From an uncultured Eubacteriales bacterium (GTDB lineage Bacteria > Bacillota > Clostridia > Oscillospirales > CAG-272): a DNA stretch of 64,000 bases. The number at the start of each line of letters is the position of its first letter. Positions within the stretch are counted from its first letter, which is position 1. Position numbers and translations under genes: made by a program. The DNA lies in NCBI GenBank assembly GCA_900546315.1, contig URCP01000003.1:1-64000 (forward strand), given 5' to 3'. Below are positions 52,930 through 61,636 of the stretch, one piece after another. The notes beneath the pieces were generated by a model. The model was not told the DNA's origin, did no database searches, and worked only from the letters and a program-made list of their open reading frames with translations.

Positions 52930-52969
52930 CCGATGAGGACTGCCGTAAAAAGGCAGTCCTCATCGGTTT
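52930..52969. terminator. Strong bidirectional terminator
   Basis: The 15-bp perfect stem (52930-52944 with 52952-52966) is followed by TTT in the plus direction. It separates the ABC operon from the convergent gene whose stop codon is at 52969. Confidence 0.85.
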
Positions 52970-54306
52970 CAGTATCTGTACGGGCTGGGGCTTCTCGCCG
53001 GTTCGCCGTACTCCGGGTACTCATCATACCGGCTTTCAGGCGCCGGAGCGTCGTACTCTCTTTCCCGTTCTCTTTCGTGTTCCCGTTCGCGCGTGGTTTC
53101 ACGGGACATTGTCCGCGTCGAATCCGTTTTCTCCGTTTCCGGCGCGCGGCAGACCTTTCTCAGCGTCGAAAACATCATCCACGGGTCCTGATCCGTCGTG
53201 CGATATTCCGACATTTCGCTTGCGAACTCCATCGCGAGGCGGTCCGCGTCATGGCTGATCTCCCTGAATATCTCAGGGACGTACGCGAGTCCCGCGCCCG
53301 TCAGACCCTTGAAACGCACGGTTATCCCGAATCTGTCCCCACGCACATAGCTGTCCGTCTCCCATCCGAGCGACTTCGCCGTTTCCGCGCAGATCATGAG
53401 CTCAGGCGCGGCGGGGAAAATGCACTCGTTCATCAGCTCGGACGCGAGCGCCGTCAGCCCGGCTTTTCCATCCTCCGGTTTCTCAAGACACGAAAAATCC
53501 GACTCTACCGACATGACGCCGCCGATACCTCCGCCATCATTGTCCTTTATATCCATCCCGACAAACACGCGCCGTCCTCCCGACAGCATCAGAGCCGAAA
53601 ACATCAGCGTCATGATGAACCCCATCATGAACCTGTCCCCGCAGGTACAGAAATGCTCACCCCCGCGACCGGACAGGTTCTCAACCCGGCATCCGGTTCC
53701 GGCAAGACCGGCGCGTACACTCTCGACAACAAATGTCAGCAGACTTTCCACCGGAACCGCCGCGGTCCGGGTCGCGGCGGACGCTTTCCCTGTCAGGTCC
53801 GGCTTCAGCATCACGGTCGTGAATTTCTTCCTGAGCCGTCTGATCAGCATCATGTTCAGCGCTCTGAGCCGCGGCGTATCTCCCGTTCTCGTCAGCGATT
53901 CACGGACGGTAGCGGTAATAAAATCACCGACGCGGTCACATATTGTTTTCATTATGCCGTCAGCGCCCGCACCGGCACGGATCGCGGAGCAGACGTCCGG
54001 CAGGAAGACCAGACACCGCGTATCATCGACACGCGCCCACACTGCCACGGCACAGATATTCTCACGATTGCCATGTACAAATCCGCGCGTCCAGTCGTCA
54101 GTTGAAATTATGCGCTCCGCGAACGATTCCGACAGGAACGGAAGAATATTGTAGCCGACCTTCACGCTCCACGCCGTCCCGCGCTTCACGTCCGACACCG
54201 AAAGCACCTTGAAATCCGTATCGCAGAGTATCCAGCCGTCCGCGAACTCCCCAAACGAGGACGCGGAAATCACCCTCCGTATCCTCTCGTCTTTTTCCGA
54301 ACTCAT
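52969..54306 (-). CDS. Protein of unknown function with charged low-complexity tail
   Basis: The 445-residue soluble protein starts MSSEKDERIRR at ATG 54306. Residues about 1-350 have weak PAS/HATPase-like flavour (GWILCDTDFKVLSVSD; RFGITVRFKGLTG) but no complete kinase motifs. The last 60 residues are highly charged: RETTREREHERERERE then YDAPAPESRYDEYPEYGEP. It lies immediately after nrdR on the same strand, and the leader between them belongs to the GTCTGAAAA hairpin family. I do not recognise the gene. It could be a degenerate histidine-kinase-like or PAS-containing regulator. Confidence 0.5.
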   Translation of the reverse strand: MSSEKDERIRRVISASSFGEFADGWILCDTDFKVLSVSDVKRGTAWSVKVGYNILPFLSESFAERIISTDDWTRGFVHGNRENICAVAVWARVDDTRCLVFLPDVCSAIRAGAGADGIMKTICDRVGDFITATVRESLTRTGDTPRLRALNMMLIRRLRKKFTTVMLKPDLTGKASAATRTAAVPVESLLTFVVESVRAGLAGTGCRVENLSGRGGEHFCTCGDRFMMGFIMTLMFSALMLSGGRRVFVGMDIKDNDGGGIGGVMSVESDFSCLEKPEDGKAGLTALASELMNECIFPAAPELMICAETAKSLGWETDSYVRGDRFGITVRFKGLTGAGLAYVPEIFREISHDADRLAMEFASEMSEYRTTDQDPWMMFSTLRKVCRAPETEKTDSTRTMSRETTREREHEREREREYDAPAPESRYDEYPEYGEPARSPSPYRY

Positions 54307-54364
54307 GGTTATGTCTGCCCTTTCGTACTCCCTTACAGTTTTGTCTGAAAACTTGTTTTCAGAC
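54304..54364 (-). repeat. Leader hairpin, copy 3, between nrdR and the next gene
   Basis: Reading the minus strand, the stem GTCTGAAAAC with GTTTTCAGAC (forward 54343-54352 and 54355-54364) has a two-base loop. Then follows AAAACTGTAAGGGAGTACGA with AAGG before the ATG. It matches copies 1 and 2 in the hairpin and in the AGTACGAAAGG block, and matches the 3' end of the three-way-junction element in AAAACTGTAAG. Confidence 0.7.
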
Positions 54365-54365
54365 T

Positions 54366-54821
54366 TCACTCTTCACGTTTAAGCCGCTCGAGCTCTTCGA
54401 GGAAGGAGTCCGGGTCCTCAAACCGTCTGTATACCGAGACAAAGCGTATATACGCCACCTTGTCCGTCTTTCTCAGTATCTTCATGACCGTCTCACCGAT
54501 CTCGGACGTCGAGACCTCGGTTCTGAAGTTGTTCGCGTAGTCAAGCTCTATGCCCTCGACTATCTTCTCCATCTGTCTGACCGAGACCGGGCGCTTGTGG
54601 CACGCCTTTATGAGTCCGTTCATGAGCTTGTTCCGGTCGAACGGCTCCATAGACATATCTTTCTTGCAGACCATCAGCGGAGTCGTCTCGATAGACTCAT
54701 AGGTCGTATACCTGCAAAGGCAGGCGACACACTCACGTCGGCGGCGTATCGATCTGTCGTCGTCGACCGAACGTGTCTCCACCACCCTGTTTTCAGCGCA
54801 TCCGCACACAGGACATCTCAT
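54366..54821 (-). CDS. nrdR: Ribonucleotide reductase transcriptional repressor NrdR
   Basis: The 151-residue protein has the N-terminal zinc ribbon (MRCPVCGCAENRVVETR ... CVACLCRYTTYE) and an ATP-cone domain (VCKKDMSMEPFDRNKLMNGLIKAC). It senses dATP/ATP and represses ribonucleotide reductase genes. ATG 54821 has AAAGGA eleven bases upstream. It has a promoter at 54910-54938 and is followed by the unknown gene at 52969-54306. Confidence 0.95.
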   Translation of the reverse strand: MRCPVCGCAENRVVETRSVDDDRSIRRRRECVACLCRYTTYESIETTPLMVCKKDMSMEPFDRNKLMNGLIKACHKRPVSVRQMEKIVEGIELDYANNFRTEVSTSEIGETVMKILRKTDKVAYIRFVSVYRRFEDPDSFLEELERLKREE

Positions 54822-54909
54822 TCTGAAGCATTCCTTTCTCAATTATCAGCTTATAAGCCGCGCGCCGCCGTCAGGTGGAACGCGGAAATCAGGTTCATCC
54901 GATATATAT

Positions 54910-54938
54910 ATTATACAATTTCTTATCGCAATTGTAAA
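54910..54938 (-). promoter_or_regulatory. Promoter of nrdR
   Basis: Minus strand: TTTACA (54933-54938), 17 nt, TATAAT (54910-54915). Confidence 0.75.
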
Positions 54939-55056
54939 TAGTCATTTTTCAACATATGTCATGCCGCGTGTCATCCACCAATGTGCATTTATTACCAAAT
55001 AAGTATCTGATGGCATACGCCGCCTGTGACCTGTGGCACATTTTTCGTTTTACGGA

Positions 55057-55085
55057 TTGACATACCGCGCGGGACGTGTTATAAT
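55057..55085 (+). promoter_or_regulatory. Promoter of the GDPD gene
   Basis: TTGACA (55057-55062), 17 nt, TATAAT (55080-55085); perfect hexamers. Confidence 0.85.
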
Positions 55086-55138
55086 ATTCTCATAGCGGCA
55101 GACGCCGCAAAAATACTATATAAAGGTCAGGTACAAGT

Positions 55139-55873
55139 ATGGATCTCACCGGAAGAAAACTCGTATTCGCGCACCGCGGAGCCTCGGCGTACGCTCCCGA
55201 GAACACTCTCCCCGCGTTCGCCCTCGCGGCGGACATGAACGCGTTCGGGGTCGAGCTCGACGTTCACAGGACAAAGGACGGACAGATTGCCGTGATACAC
55301 GACGAGCGCATCGACCGTGTCTCGGACGGCACCGGAAAAGTCTCAGAAATGACACTTGAGGAACTGAGACAATACAGCTTCCGCGCCGGTTTCGGCGACA
55401 GGTTCGGAAAGGTCGATATCCCGACCCTTGACGAGGTTTACGAGCTGCTCGGACCGCGCGGGCTTTATGTCAACGTGGAGATAAAGGACAGCGGGACCGA
55501 TTTTGTGAAGCAGGTGAGGGATTGCGCGGAGAAGCACCGCATGACCGACAAGGTCATCTATTCCTCCTTCAATCACTGGAATCTCACGGATATGCTGTCG
55601 CTCGACAGGAACGCGCTCGTCGCGCCCCTCTACGGCGGCGAGATCGTCATGCCCGCGGACTACGCGCGCCTTTTCGGAGCGAGGGCTATCCACCCGCACT
55701 ACGGGCAGATTCTCACGCACCCGGAGATTGTCTCGAGAGCGCACGAAATCGGCATCCGCGTCCACCCGTGGACAGTCGACGATCCCGCGGCGATAAAAGC
55801 GCTGCGCGACCTCGACATCGACGCCGTCATAACGAACACTCCCGACAAGGCGCTTGAGATAATGAACGCCTGA
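55139..55873 (+). CDS. Glycerophosphodiester phosphodiesterase
   Basis: The 244-residue TIM-barrel enzyme has the GDPD catalytic set: FAHRGASAYAPENTLPAFALA (His-Arg, Glu), GVELDVHRTKDGQIAVIHDE (Glu, Asp, His) and VNVEIKD. It splits glycerophosphodiesters to glycerol 3-phosphate and an alcohol. It has no signal peptide, so it is cytosolic. The start ATG 55139 is 54 bases after the promoter, with AAGGT in the leader. A perfect terminator follows. Confidence 0.93.
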   Translation: MDLTGRKLVFAHRGASAYAPENTLPAFALAADMNAFGVELDVHRTKDGQIAVIHDERIDRVSDGTGKVSEMTLEELRQYSFRAGFGDRFGKVDIPTLDEVYELLGPRGLYVNVEIKDSGTDFVKQVRDCAEKHRMTDKVIYSSFNHWNLTDMLSLDRNALVAPLYGGEIVMPADYARLFGARAIHPHYGQILTHPEIVSRAHEIGIRVHPWTVDDPAAIKALRDLDIDAVITNTPDKALEIMNA

Positions 55874-55879
55874 ATCCAT

Positions 55880-55913
55880 GACCGGACGCCGCCGCTGGCG
55901 TCCGGTCTGTTTT
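55880..55913 (+). terminator. Intrinsic terminator of the GDPD gene
   Basis: GACCGGACGCC (55880-55890) pairs perfectly with GGCGTCCGGTC (55897-55907), followed by TGTTTT. Confidence 0.8.
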
Positions 55914-55949
55914 CCGCATACAATGTCACCAGAAAGGACGGTGAACAGA

Positions 55950-56624
55950 TTGAGACCGATAATAGGAATAACATCCGGGCTCTCGGACGGCGGCGATTAC
56001 CTCACACGAAAGAGATACGCCGACGCCGTGACGCTCGCGGGAGGAGTACCGGTCATACTGCCGTATATGCCCGACAGCGCAGAAGAGGTGCTCGCGCACT
56101 GCGGCGGGCTGATATTCAGCGGCGGCGGAGATGTCCTGCCGGAGAGGTACGGACTTCTTGAATACGACCGGAGTCTGCTTTTCGAGCCTTCGGAGGAACG
56201 GGACACGTACGAGCTTACGCTGTTCCGTCACGCTTATGACCTTGACGTTCCGGCTCTCGGAATCTGCCGCGGAATACAGGTCATGAACGCCGCTCTTGAC
56301 GGCAAGATCGTCTACGATATACCGGGGCACAGACAGAAAGCGCCGGGAAATCTGCCGCACCATATAGTTTCTGTCACCCCCGGCTCGATTCTGCACAGAA
56401 CGACCGGAAAGCTCTCACTGCCCGTGAACAGCTTCCACCATCAGGCGTCCGCCGAACCCGCAGACGGGCTCATCGTGTCGGCGAGAAGCCCGGACGGCTC
56501 GGTCGAGGCTCTGGAGGCAGTCGGGAAAAAGTTCATTCTCGGCGTACAGTGGCATCCGGAGCACATGACCGCGGAGCCGGAGCAGTCAGCGCTGTTCAGA
56601 GCACTCGTTGACGCGTCCTGCTGA
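55950..56624 (+). CDS. Class I glutamine amidotransferase-like (gamma-glutamyl-GABA hydrolase type, peptidase C26)
   Basis: About 224 residues. It opens RPIIGITSG and carries LIFSGGGDVLPERYG, the nucleophile elbow ALGICRGIQVMN (Cys), VNSFHHQA and VQWHPEHM (His, Glu). The family includes PuuD, which hydrolyses gamma-glutamyl-GABA. TTG 55950 after AAAGGA is the preferred start because family proteins begin at RPxIGIT; ATG 55923 is the alternative. It abuts the convergent LURP-one-like gene with only three bases between stops. Specific substrate is unproven. Confidence 0.85.
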   Translation: MRPIIGITSGLSDGGDYLTRKRYADAVTLAGGVPVILPYMPDSAEEVLAHCGGLIFSGGGDVLPERYGLLEYDRSLLFEPSEERDTYELTLFRHAYDLDVPALGICRGIQVMNAALDGKIVYDIPGHRQKAPGNLPHHIVSVTPGSILHRTTGKLSLPVNSFHHQASAEPADGLIVSARSPDGSVEALEAVGKKFILGVQWHPEHMTAEPEQSALFRALVDASC

Positions 56625-56627
56625 GAA

Positions 56628-57134
56628 TCAATTTCTCGAGCACTTCTCCGCGTCTATGGCGAGCACCACCATCAGCGCGCAGAGCGCGTCGCGGTCGTCC
56701 GCGACATCGATGACATATGTATCGGTCCAGTTGAAGAGCTGCTTCGATATCGCGGCGACGGTTTTCCCGGACGCGTCGCAGATCGAGTAATCCCACTCGA
56801 AGAAGTCGCCCTTCATCGTCCATCCTCTGAAATCTATGCTGAACGACGGCTTGAAAAAGGAAAACTCCTTGACGATCCTGCCAATGAGCTGTCCTCCGAC
56901 ATAGACCTCGAACTCCGGAAAAAACGTGAACACGCGCTGCTTCAGCACACCGAGAAGCTGCCCGTTTCTGTCGGTTATATGGAAACAGTGCCCCCACGCG
57001 AGCTGTCCCTCAACCGTATATTCTATGTCGACGTCCGAGTAATCGAACGCGTCCGGGTCGACGCCCTCCGGGAGCCTGTAGATGTTGTAGCTGTCGAACC
57101 AGCTGAGAAAGCGCTGTTTGAAAAGCAGTTTCAT
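56628..57134 (-). CDS. LURP-one-related (tubby-like beta-barrel) protein
   Basis: The 168-residue protein has the repeating pattern of LURP-one-related domains: MKLLFKQRFLSWFDSYNIY, GHCFHITDRNGQLLGVLKQ, FFPEFEVYVGGQLIGRIVKE, YSICDASGKTVAAISKQ and TYVIDVADDRDALCALMVVLAID. Bacterial members are small soluble proteins of unknown role, possibly binding lipids. ATG 57134 has GGAGACG upstream. It is the last gene of the run GT4-LURP with a 19-base gap. The function is unknown. Confidence 0.75.
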   Translation of the reverse strand: MKLLFKQRFLSWFDSYNIYRLPEGVDPDAFDYSDVDIEYTVEGQLAWGHCFHITDRNGQLLGVLKQRVFTFFPEFEVYVGGQLIGRIVKEFSFFKPSFSIDFRGWTMKGDFFEWDYSICDASGKTVAAISKQLFNWTDTYVIDVADDRDALCALMVVLAIDAEKCSRN

Positions 57135-57153
57135 AATTCGTCTCCTACACAAT

Positions 57154-58353
57154 TCATTTCAGCATATCGTAGAATTTCTCTATTTCCCCGCTGTTGCCGG
57201 ACTTTTTCTTCGCGAGATTTTCGGTCAGCCTGTCGCACAGCTTCGGGGAATCGAGAAGCTGTTTTATTCCGTTATAGATGCCGTCGGAGCTTATATCGCA
57301 AAGCACACCGAGATCGCCGCCCTCGAGCTGTTCCGGCGCGGAAAGATATTTTGTCGCGAGGATAGGCTTGTACATGATCTTCGCCTCCTCGACCGAGATC
57401 GGCTTTCCCTCGTGTCTTGACGGCTGCGCGTAGATGTCGCAGTCGCGCAGGTACGAATACGGATTAGTCGTCGTGCCGAGAAAGAGCATCATATCAGCCA
57501 CGCCCGCGTCGAGCAGCATCTCTGACAGCTTCGTCTTATATTCCGCGTCACCGTCTCCGAGGACATACCATCTCACGTCGTAATTCTCCTCGCGCAGACG
57601 TTTCAGCACCGGCACGACGAGATCGAGACCCTTCTGCTCGCCGATACGACCTATTGTCAGAATTCTCTTTCCGGTAAAATGCGTGTCCGGGAAAGTGCCT
57701 CCGCGGAGAGCGAGATCCCATATCTGTTTCGGATTCGTTATGTTCTCCATCATGACGCAGCGCGGCGCTATGTCCGGGAGGTGCGCCTTCAGCGACTCGT
57801 CGATCGGTTTTGAGACAGTGACCACCTTGTCGCACTTCTCAAAGTACGCGCGGTAGATATCGTCGTCCCGCGGCGGGTTCGCGTAGTCGAAATGCAGCCA
57901 CGCTATCTTTTTCTTCGCCTTCACCTTGTCGCACATATAGAACATCGTGCGGTCGCCCCAGTACGCGACGGCGACGTCGTATTCTTCCTTTATCTCCGGC
58001 ATCTTTTTCATGAAGTGCAGCCACATCTTCGTCGCGATCGACGCGCGGCGCGCGCCCCTTGTCAGAGCGCTGCCGACAAAATACGGGAAGATTTCGAAGA
58101 GCGTCAGCGGGTTCTCCTTCACGAAGCAGCCGGTCAGCGTCTTCGCCGCGTTTCTTCCGGAGAGCAGGAACATATCGCCGTACTTCTCCATCACGACGAC
58201 CTTTACCTGCGGCGGGAGCTGATCCATGAGAAGCCCCTCCTTCTTCGCGAGCAGCAGCGTCACGTCGAAGCGCTCAAAGTCGAGCGCCGAAAGAAAGGAC
58301 AGGAACGATTTCTCTGTCCCCGCGCAGTTCATCGTTATTCCGACGACCAGCAT
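57154..58353 (-). CDS. Glycosyltransferase family 4 protein
   Basis: About 399 residues. It opens MLVVGITMNCAGTEKSFLSFL and has the GT-B donor-binding block ILTIGRIGEQKGLDLVVPVL, LGDGDAEYKTKL and the DIYAQPSRHEGKPISVEEAKIM acceptor/donor motif (EGxPxxxxE). It transfers a nucleotide sugar in cell-surface glycan synthesis. ATG 58353, just after the ABC-F stop, is preferred; TTG 58368 inside the ABC-F gene is possible. No other surface polysaccharide genes are nearby. Confidence 0.85.
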   Translation of the reverse strand: MLVVGITMNCAGTEKSFLSFLSALDFERFDVTLLLAKKEGLLMDQLPPQVKVVVMEKYGDMFLLSGRNAAKTLTGCFVKENPLTLFEIFPYFVGSALTRGARRASIATKMWLHFMKKMPEIKEEYDVAVAYWGDRTMFYMCDKVKAKKKIAWLHFDYANPPRDDDIYRAYFEKCDKVVTVSKPIDESLKAHLPDIAPRCVMMENITNPKQIWDLALRGGTFPDTHFTGKRILTIGRIGEQKGLDLVVPVLKRLREENYDVRWYVLGDGDAEYKTKLSEMLLDAGVADMMLFLGTTTNPYSYLRDCDIYAQPSRHEGKPISVEEAKIMYKPILATKYLSAPEQLEGGDLGVLCDISSDGIYNGIKQLLDSPKLCDRLTENLAKKKSGNSGEIEKFYDMLK

Positions 58354-58354
58354 C

Positions 58355-60247
58355 TTAGTCTTTGTCAAATCCCTCAGCCTCCTCGTAAAGCTCCATCAGC
58401 CGCGCCTCAATCGCGGTCTGCCGCTCGTAGAGCTCGTTCATATGCATATAATCGCTCTGCTTCGACTCGTCCGACTGCTCCGCGATTACCTTTTCAAGCT
58501 CCTTTTCGAGCTTCGCCGTCTCTTCAGCGTTCTTTCTGACGCGGGTCTGGCGGCGGCGCTGTTCGGCTGCCTGTTCCTTGTTTCTCAGGTACTGCTCCTT
58601 CGCGTCGGTTATCACCTCATTCGCGGCTGTCTCGGCGGTTTTCTGTTTATTTATGGCACGATAGCGCGCGTACTCGTCATATGTGCCCATGTAGTCAAGC
58701 GCGGGCTTCACGCCGAGATCGAGTATTCTCGTCGCGAGCTTCGATATGAAATACCGGTCGTGCGACACGGCGATTATCGTGCCGTCGAAATTCTGGAGAG
58801 CCCCCTCGAGCGCCTCACGCGAGTTGATGTCGAGATGGTTCGTCGGCTCGTCGAGGATGAGCAGGTTCATCTTCTGGAGAATCAGCTTGCAGAGCGTGAG
58901 TCTCGCCTTCTCTCCGCCGGACAGCACCGAGACCTTCTTCTCGATGTCATCCCCTTTGAAGAGAAACAGCGCGAGCGCCGAGCGTATCTCGGTCTGCGTC
59001 AGATTCTCGTGGCAATTCCATAACTCATCGAGCACCGTGTTCTCCGGGTCGAGGTTCTGGTTCTCCTGATCGTAGTAACCGACCGTCACGTTATAGCCGA
59101 ACTCGAGCTCGCCCGCGTCCGGCAGCTGCTTGTCGGCGATTATCTTTATGAGCGTCGATTTTCCGCAGCCGTTCGGGCCTGAGATGAACATTCTGTCGTG
59201 CTTCTTGAGCAGGAACGAGACGTCCGAGAAGAGCGGCTTATCCGGAAAGGATTTAGAGAGACCGCGCGCTGTCAGAACGTCGTTCCCACTCTCTCCGGAT
59301 TTCGTGAAGGCGAGGCGGATCTTGTCCGGAAGCTCCTCCGGACGCTCTATCCTCACCATTCTGTCGAGCGCCTTCTGACGGCTCTCGGCGGCGATTATGT
59401 TGCGCTCGCGGTTCCAGCGGCGCTGCTGTTCGATATACGCCTCTATACGGGCGATTTCCTTCTGCTGGTTCTTGTACTGTCTCTCGCGGATCTCGCGGTT
59501 CTCCGCCTTAAGCTCGACGTATCGGGTATAGTTGCCGTTATAGAGCGTCGCGTGGCGGTTCTCGATCTCGAGCGTTCTGTTCGTGACGCGGTCGAGAAAA
59601 TAGCGGTCATGCGAGATGACGAGCAGCGTCCCGCGGTAGGTTGAGAGAAAATCCTCAAGCCACGCGAGAGTCTCGATATCAAGATGGTTCGTCGGCTCGT
59701 CGAGCATCAGAATATCCGGCGAGGTTATCAGCTGTCTCGCAAGGGCGAGCCTCGTCTTCTGACCGCCGGAAAGGCTTGATATGCGCAGGTCATGGAAACG
59801 CTCGTCGAAGCCGAGATTTTTCAGTATTCCCTTGCATCTCGAGCGGAACTCGTACCCGCCGGCGCGCTTGAAGCGGTCGGCGAGCGAGGTGTACTGCGAG
59901 ATGATCTCCGGGTCACCCGTGTCGAGCTTCTTCTGTAATTCATCGAGCCGTTTCTCGTCCGCGATAAGATCCGAAAATGAAGCAAGCATGGCGTCAAGGA
60001 CAGTATCATCTCCCTCAAGACCGGTATTCTGCTCGAGAAGACCGACCGACTTGTCCTTCGAGATGAAGACCGATCCATCGGTCGGAGCATACTCGCCGGT
60101 TATTATTTTGAAGAGCGTCGTTTTTCCGGCGCCGTTCACGCCGACAATCCCGAGCTTGTCGCCCTCATTCAGGCTGAACGAGACGCGGTCAAGGATGACG
60201 TCGGTGCCGAACTCGAGCGTCACGTCGCTTAAGCTGATTGCAATCAT
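58355..60247 (-). CDS. ABC-F family ribosome-associated ATPase
   Basis: The 630-residue soluble protein has two ABC ATPase domains: Walker A GVNGAGKTT and GPNGCGKST, two LSGGQKT/LSGGEKA signatures, and Walker B LMLDEPTNHLD/LILDEPTNHLD. A long charged inter-domain linker and a C-terminal coiled-coil (EAEGFDKD end) follow the Uup/EttA plan, without transmembrane segments. Such proteins bind the ribosomal E site to rescue stalled translation or protect against antibiotics. ATG 60247, the promoter is at 60317-60345. It overlaps the GT4 gene's possible start. Confidence 0.92.
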   Translation of the reverse strand: MIAISLSDVTLEFGTDVILDRVSFSLNEGDKLGIVGVNGAGKTTLFKIITGEYAPTDGSVFISKDKSVGLLEQNTGLEGDDTVLDAMLASFSDLIADEKRLDELQKKLDTGDPEIISQYTSLADRFKRAGGYEFRSRCKGILKNLGFDERFHDLRISSLSGGQKTRLALARQLITSPDILMLDEPTNHLDIETLAWLEDFLSTYRGTLLVISHDRYFLDRVTNRTLEIENRHATLYNGNYTRYVELKAENREIRERQYKNQQKEIARIEAYIEQQRRWNRERNIIAAESRQKALDRMVRIERPEELPDKIRLAFTKSGESGNDVLTARGLSKSFPDKPLFSDVSFLLKKHDRMFISGPNGCGKSTLIKIIADKQLPDAGELEFGYNVTVGYYDQENQNLDPENTVLDELWNCHENLTQTEIRSALALFLFKGDDIEKKVSVLSGGEKARLTLCKLILQKMNLLILDEPTNHLDINSREALEGALQNFDGTIIAVSHDRYFISKLATRILDLGVKPALDYMGTYDEYARYRAINKQKTAETAANEVITDAKEQYLRNKEQAAEQRRRQTRVRKNAEETAKLEKELEKVIAEQSDESKQSDYMHMNELYERQTAIEARLMELYEEAEGFDKD

Positions 60248-60316
60248 ATATAAAATCCCGCACCGGAGTCACATCCCGCGCGGCGTCCTTTCTTTGATTA
60301 TTGAGTCATATATAGT

Positions 60317-60345
60317 AGTATACCACAAATCCACGGATAAATCAA
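60317..60345 (-). promoter_or_regulatory. Promoter of the ABC-F gene
   Basis: Minus strand: TTGATT (60340-60345), 17 nt, TATACT (60317-60322). Confidence 0.75.
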
Positions 60346-60397
60346 GTATATAAAGGAAAATCCTGCGTTTCAGAGAAAAGAAATGCGGAATTATCTA

Positions 60398-60426
60398 TTG
60401 ACAGACAGGCGATATCATGTTATAAT
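60398..60426 (+). promoter_or_regulatory. Promoter of the two lipoprotein genes
   Basis: TTGACA (60398-60403), 17 nt, TATAAT (60421-60426); perfect hexamers, 49 bases before ATG 60475. Confidence 0.85.
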
Positions 60427-60474
60427 TTAGTCATACGACACTGGCCGGGTCAAAAAACGCGCACGGAGGAACAA

Positions 60475-61566
60475 ATGAAGGCAAAGATACTCATATCACT
60501 GTTGATCGCCGCCGCGCTCATCTGCGGATGCGGCTCTGAGGAACACACCGAAACAGATATAACGACAGACCAGATATCGTTCATTGAAACGACAACAAAA
60601 CCGGCAGACACATCGACAGCCGCCACAGAGGAGACATCAGATAACGAGACCTCCGAGCCGCAGACCGACGACGTTGTGACCGGCGACACCGTGACAGAAG
60701 CGCCGGAGGCATATCACCCGTTTCCGGATATCCCGGAGATATCCTATAAGGATGACGGATATTACCTGACCGTATATGAGGTCATAGACCAAAAGCTCGA
60801 ATTCAACACCCCTCCGGAGCACGTCGTTTATGCCGACAGCATATACCGCAACAGTTATACCGGATACGGGGTGATTATACGCATTCTGAGTGATGACGGA
60901 CTGATAACATGGGTACACGCGGTTGAAAACGACGACGATGCGCTCGAATTCTTCTGGCCGGATTACGACGAGACTTTAGAGTGGGATGGTTTCACTATCA
61001 TGCACGACGACTGGTCCAACACATTCGTGCTGAAGGACGGCGAGGTCGTTATGGCGACACGCGACGGCGCGGCTGAGATATACGGAAATCTGTTACTGAT
61101 CTATTTCTTCCCAAATTCCGGGAGTGTGGATATAACGCTGTATGGTCCGGGTCTCACTCCTCTGTGTGATAAGCCGGTCTACTCACTCACAAAAACGCCG
61201 GACGGTGTCGGCGGCATAACCGACGACCATCATTTCACCGTATGGGACACCGATGGAAACGTCCTGCGTGTCAGCCGTGAATACGACAAAATCTACGCCG
61301 CGTCGCAGGGATACATACTCGTCCGGAACGGAGACGTGAAGCTCATTGACAGCTATGAAAACGAAGTGGCAGTATACGAGGGAATACCGGAAGAAACAGA
61401 GATCATGGCGTACTCATTCAAAATATGGGGAGAACAATACAGCGAGCGGATATATTTCAGCCTTATGGACGATGAGAACAATCTTGTATACTCCGTCGCC
61501 TTCAACTCCTCAACAGGTGAGACAAGTCTCACTACGGAATCAGCCGACAATGTCACGATCGGATAA
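60475..61566 (+). CDS. Lipoprotein of unknown function
   Basis: The 363-residue protein has a signal peptide ending with a lipobox-like ALICGC and a Thr/Asp/Glu-rich linker (DTSTAATEETSDNETSEPQT), then a beta-rich secreted domain with several WxVxD-like strands (ITWVHAVENDDD, FTVWDTDGNVLRVS). No family is recognised. ATG 60475 follows GGAGG. It is the first of two lipoprotein genes transcribed together. It probably binds a surface ligand. Confidence 0.7.
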   Translation: MKAKILISLLIAAALICGCGSEEHTETDITTDQISFIETTTKPADTSTAATEETSDNETSEPQTDDVVTGDTVTEAPEAYHPFPDIPEISYKDDGYYLTVYEVIDQKLEFNTPPEHVVYADSIYRNSYTGYGVIIRILSDDGLITWVHAVENDDDALEFFWPDYDETLEWDGFTIMHDDWSNTFVLKDGEVVMATRDGAAEIYGNLLLIYFFPNSGSVDITLYGPGLTPLCDKPVYSLTKTPDGVGGITDDHHFTVWDTDGNVLRVSREYDKIYAASQGYILVRNGDVKLIDSYENEVAVYEGIPEETEIMAYSFKIWGEQYSERIYFSLMDDENNLVYSVAFNSSTGETSLTTESADNVTIG

Positions 61567-61636
61567 CGGCATCTGAATACCACCTCTGAAAATCTCAGAC
61601 ACAAAACAAACCACCATCGAAAGGAACAATGTCAGA

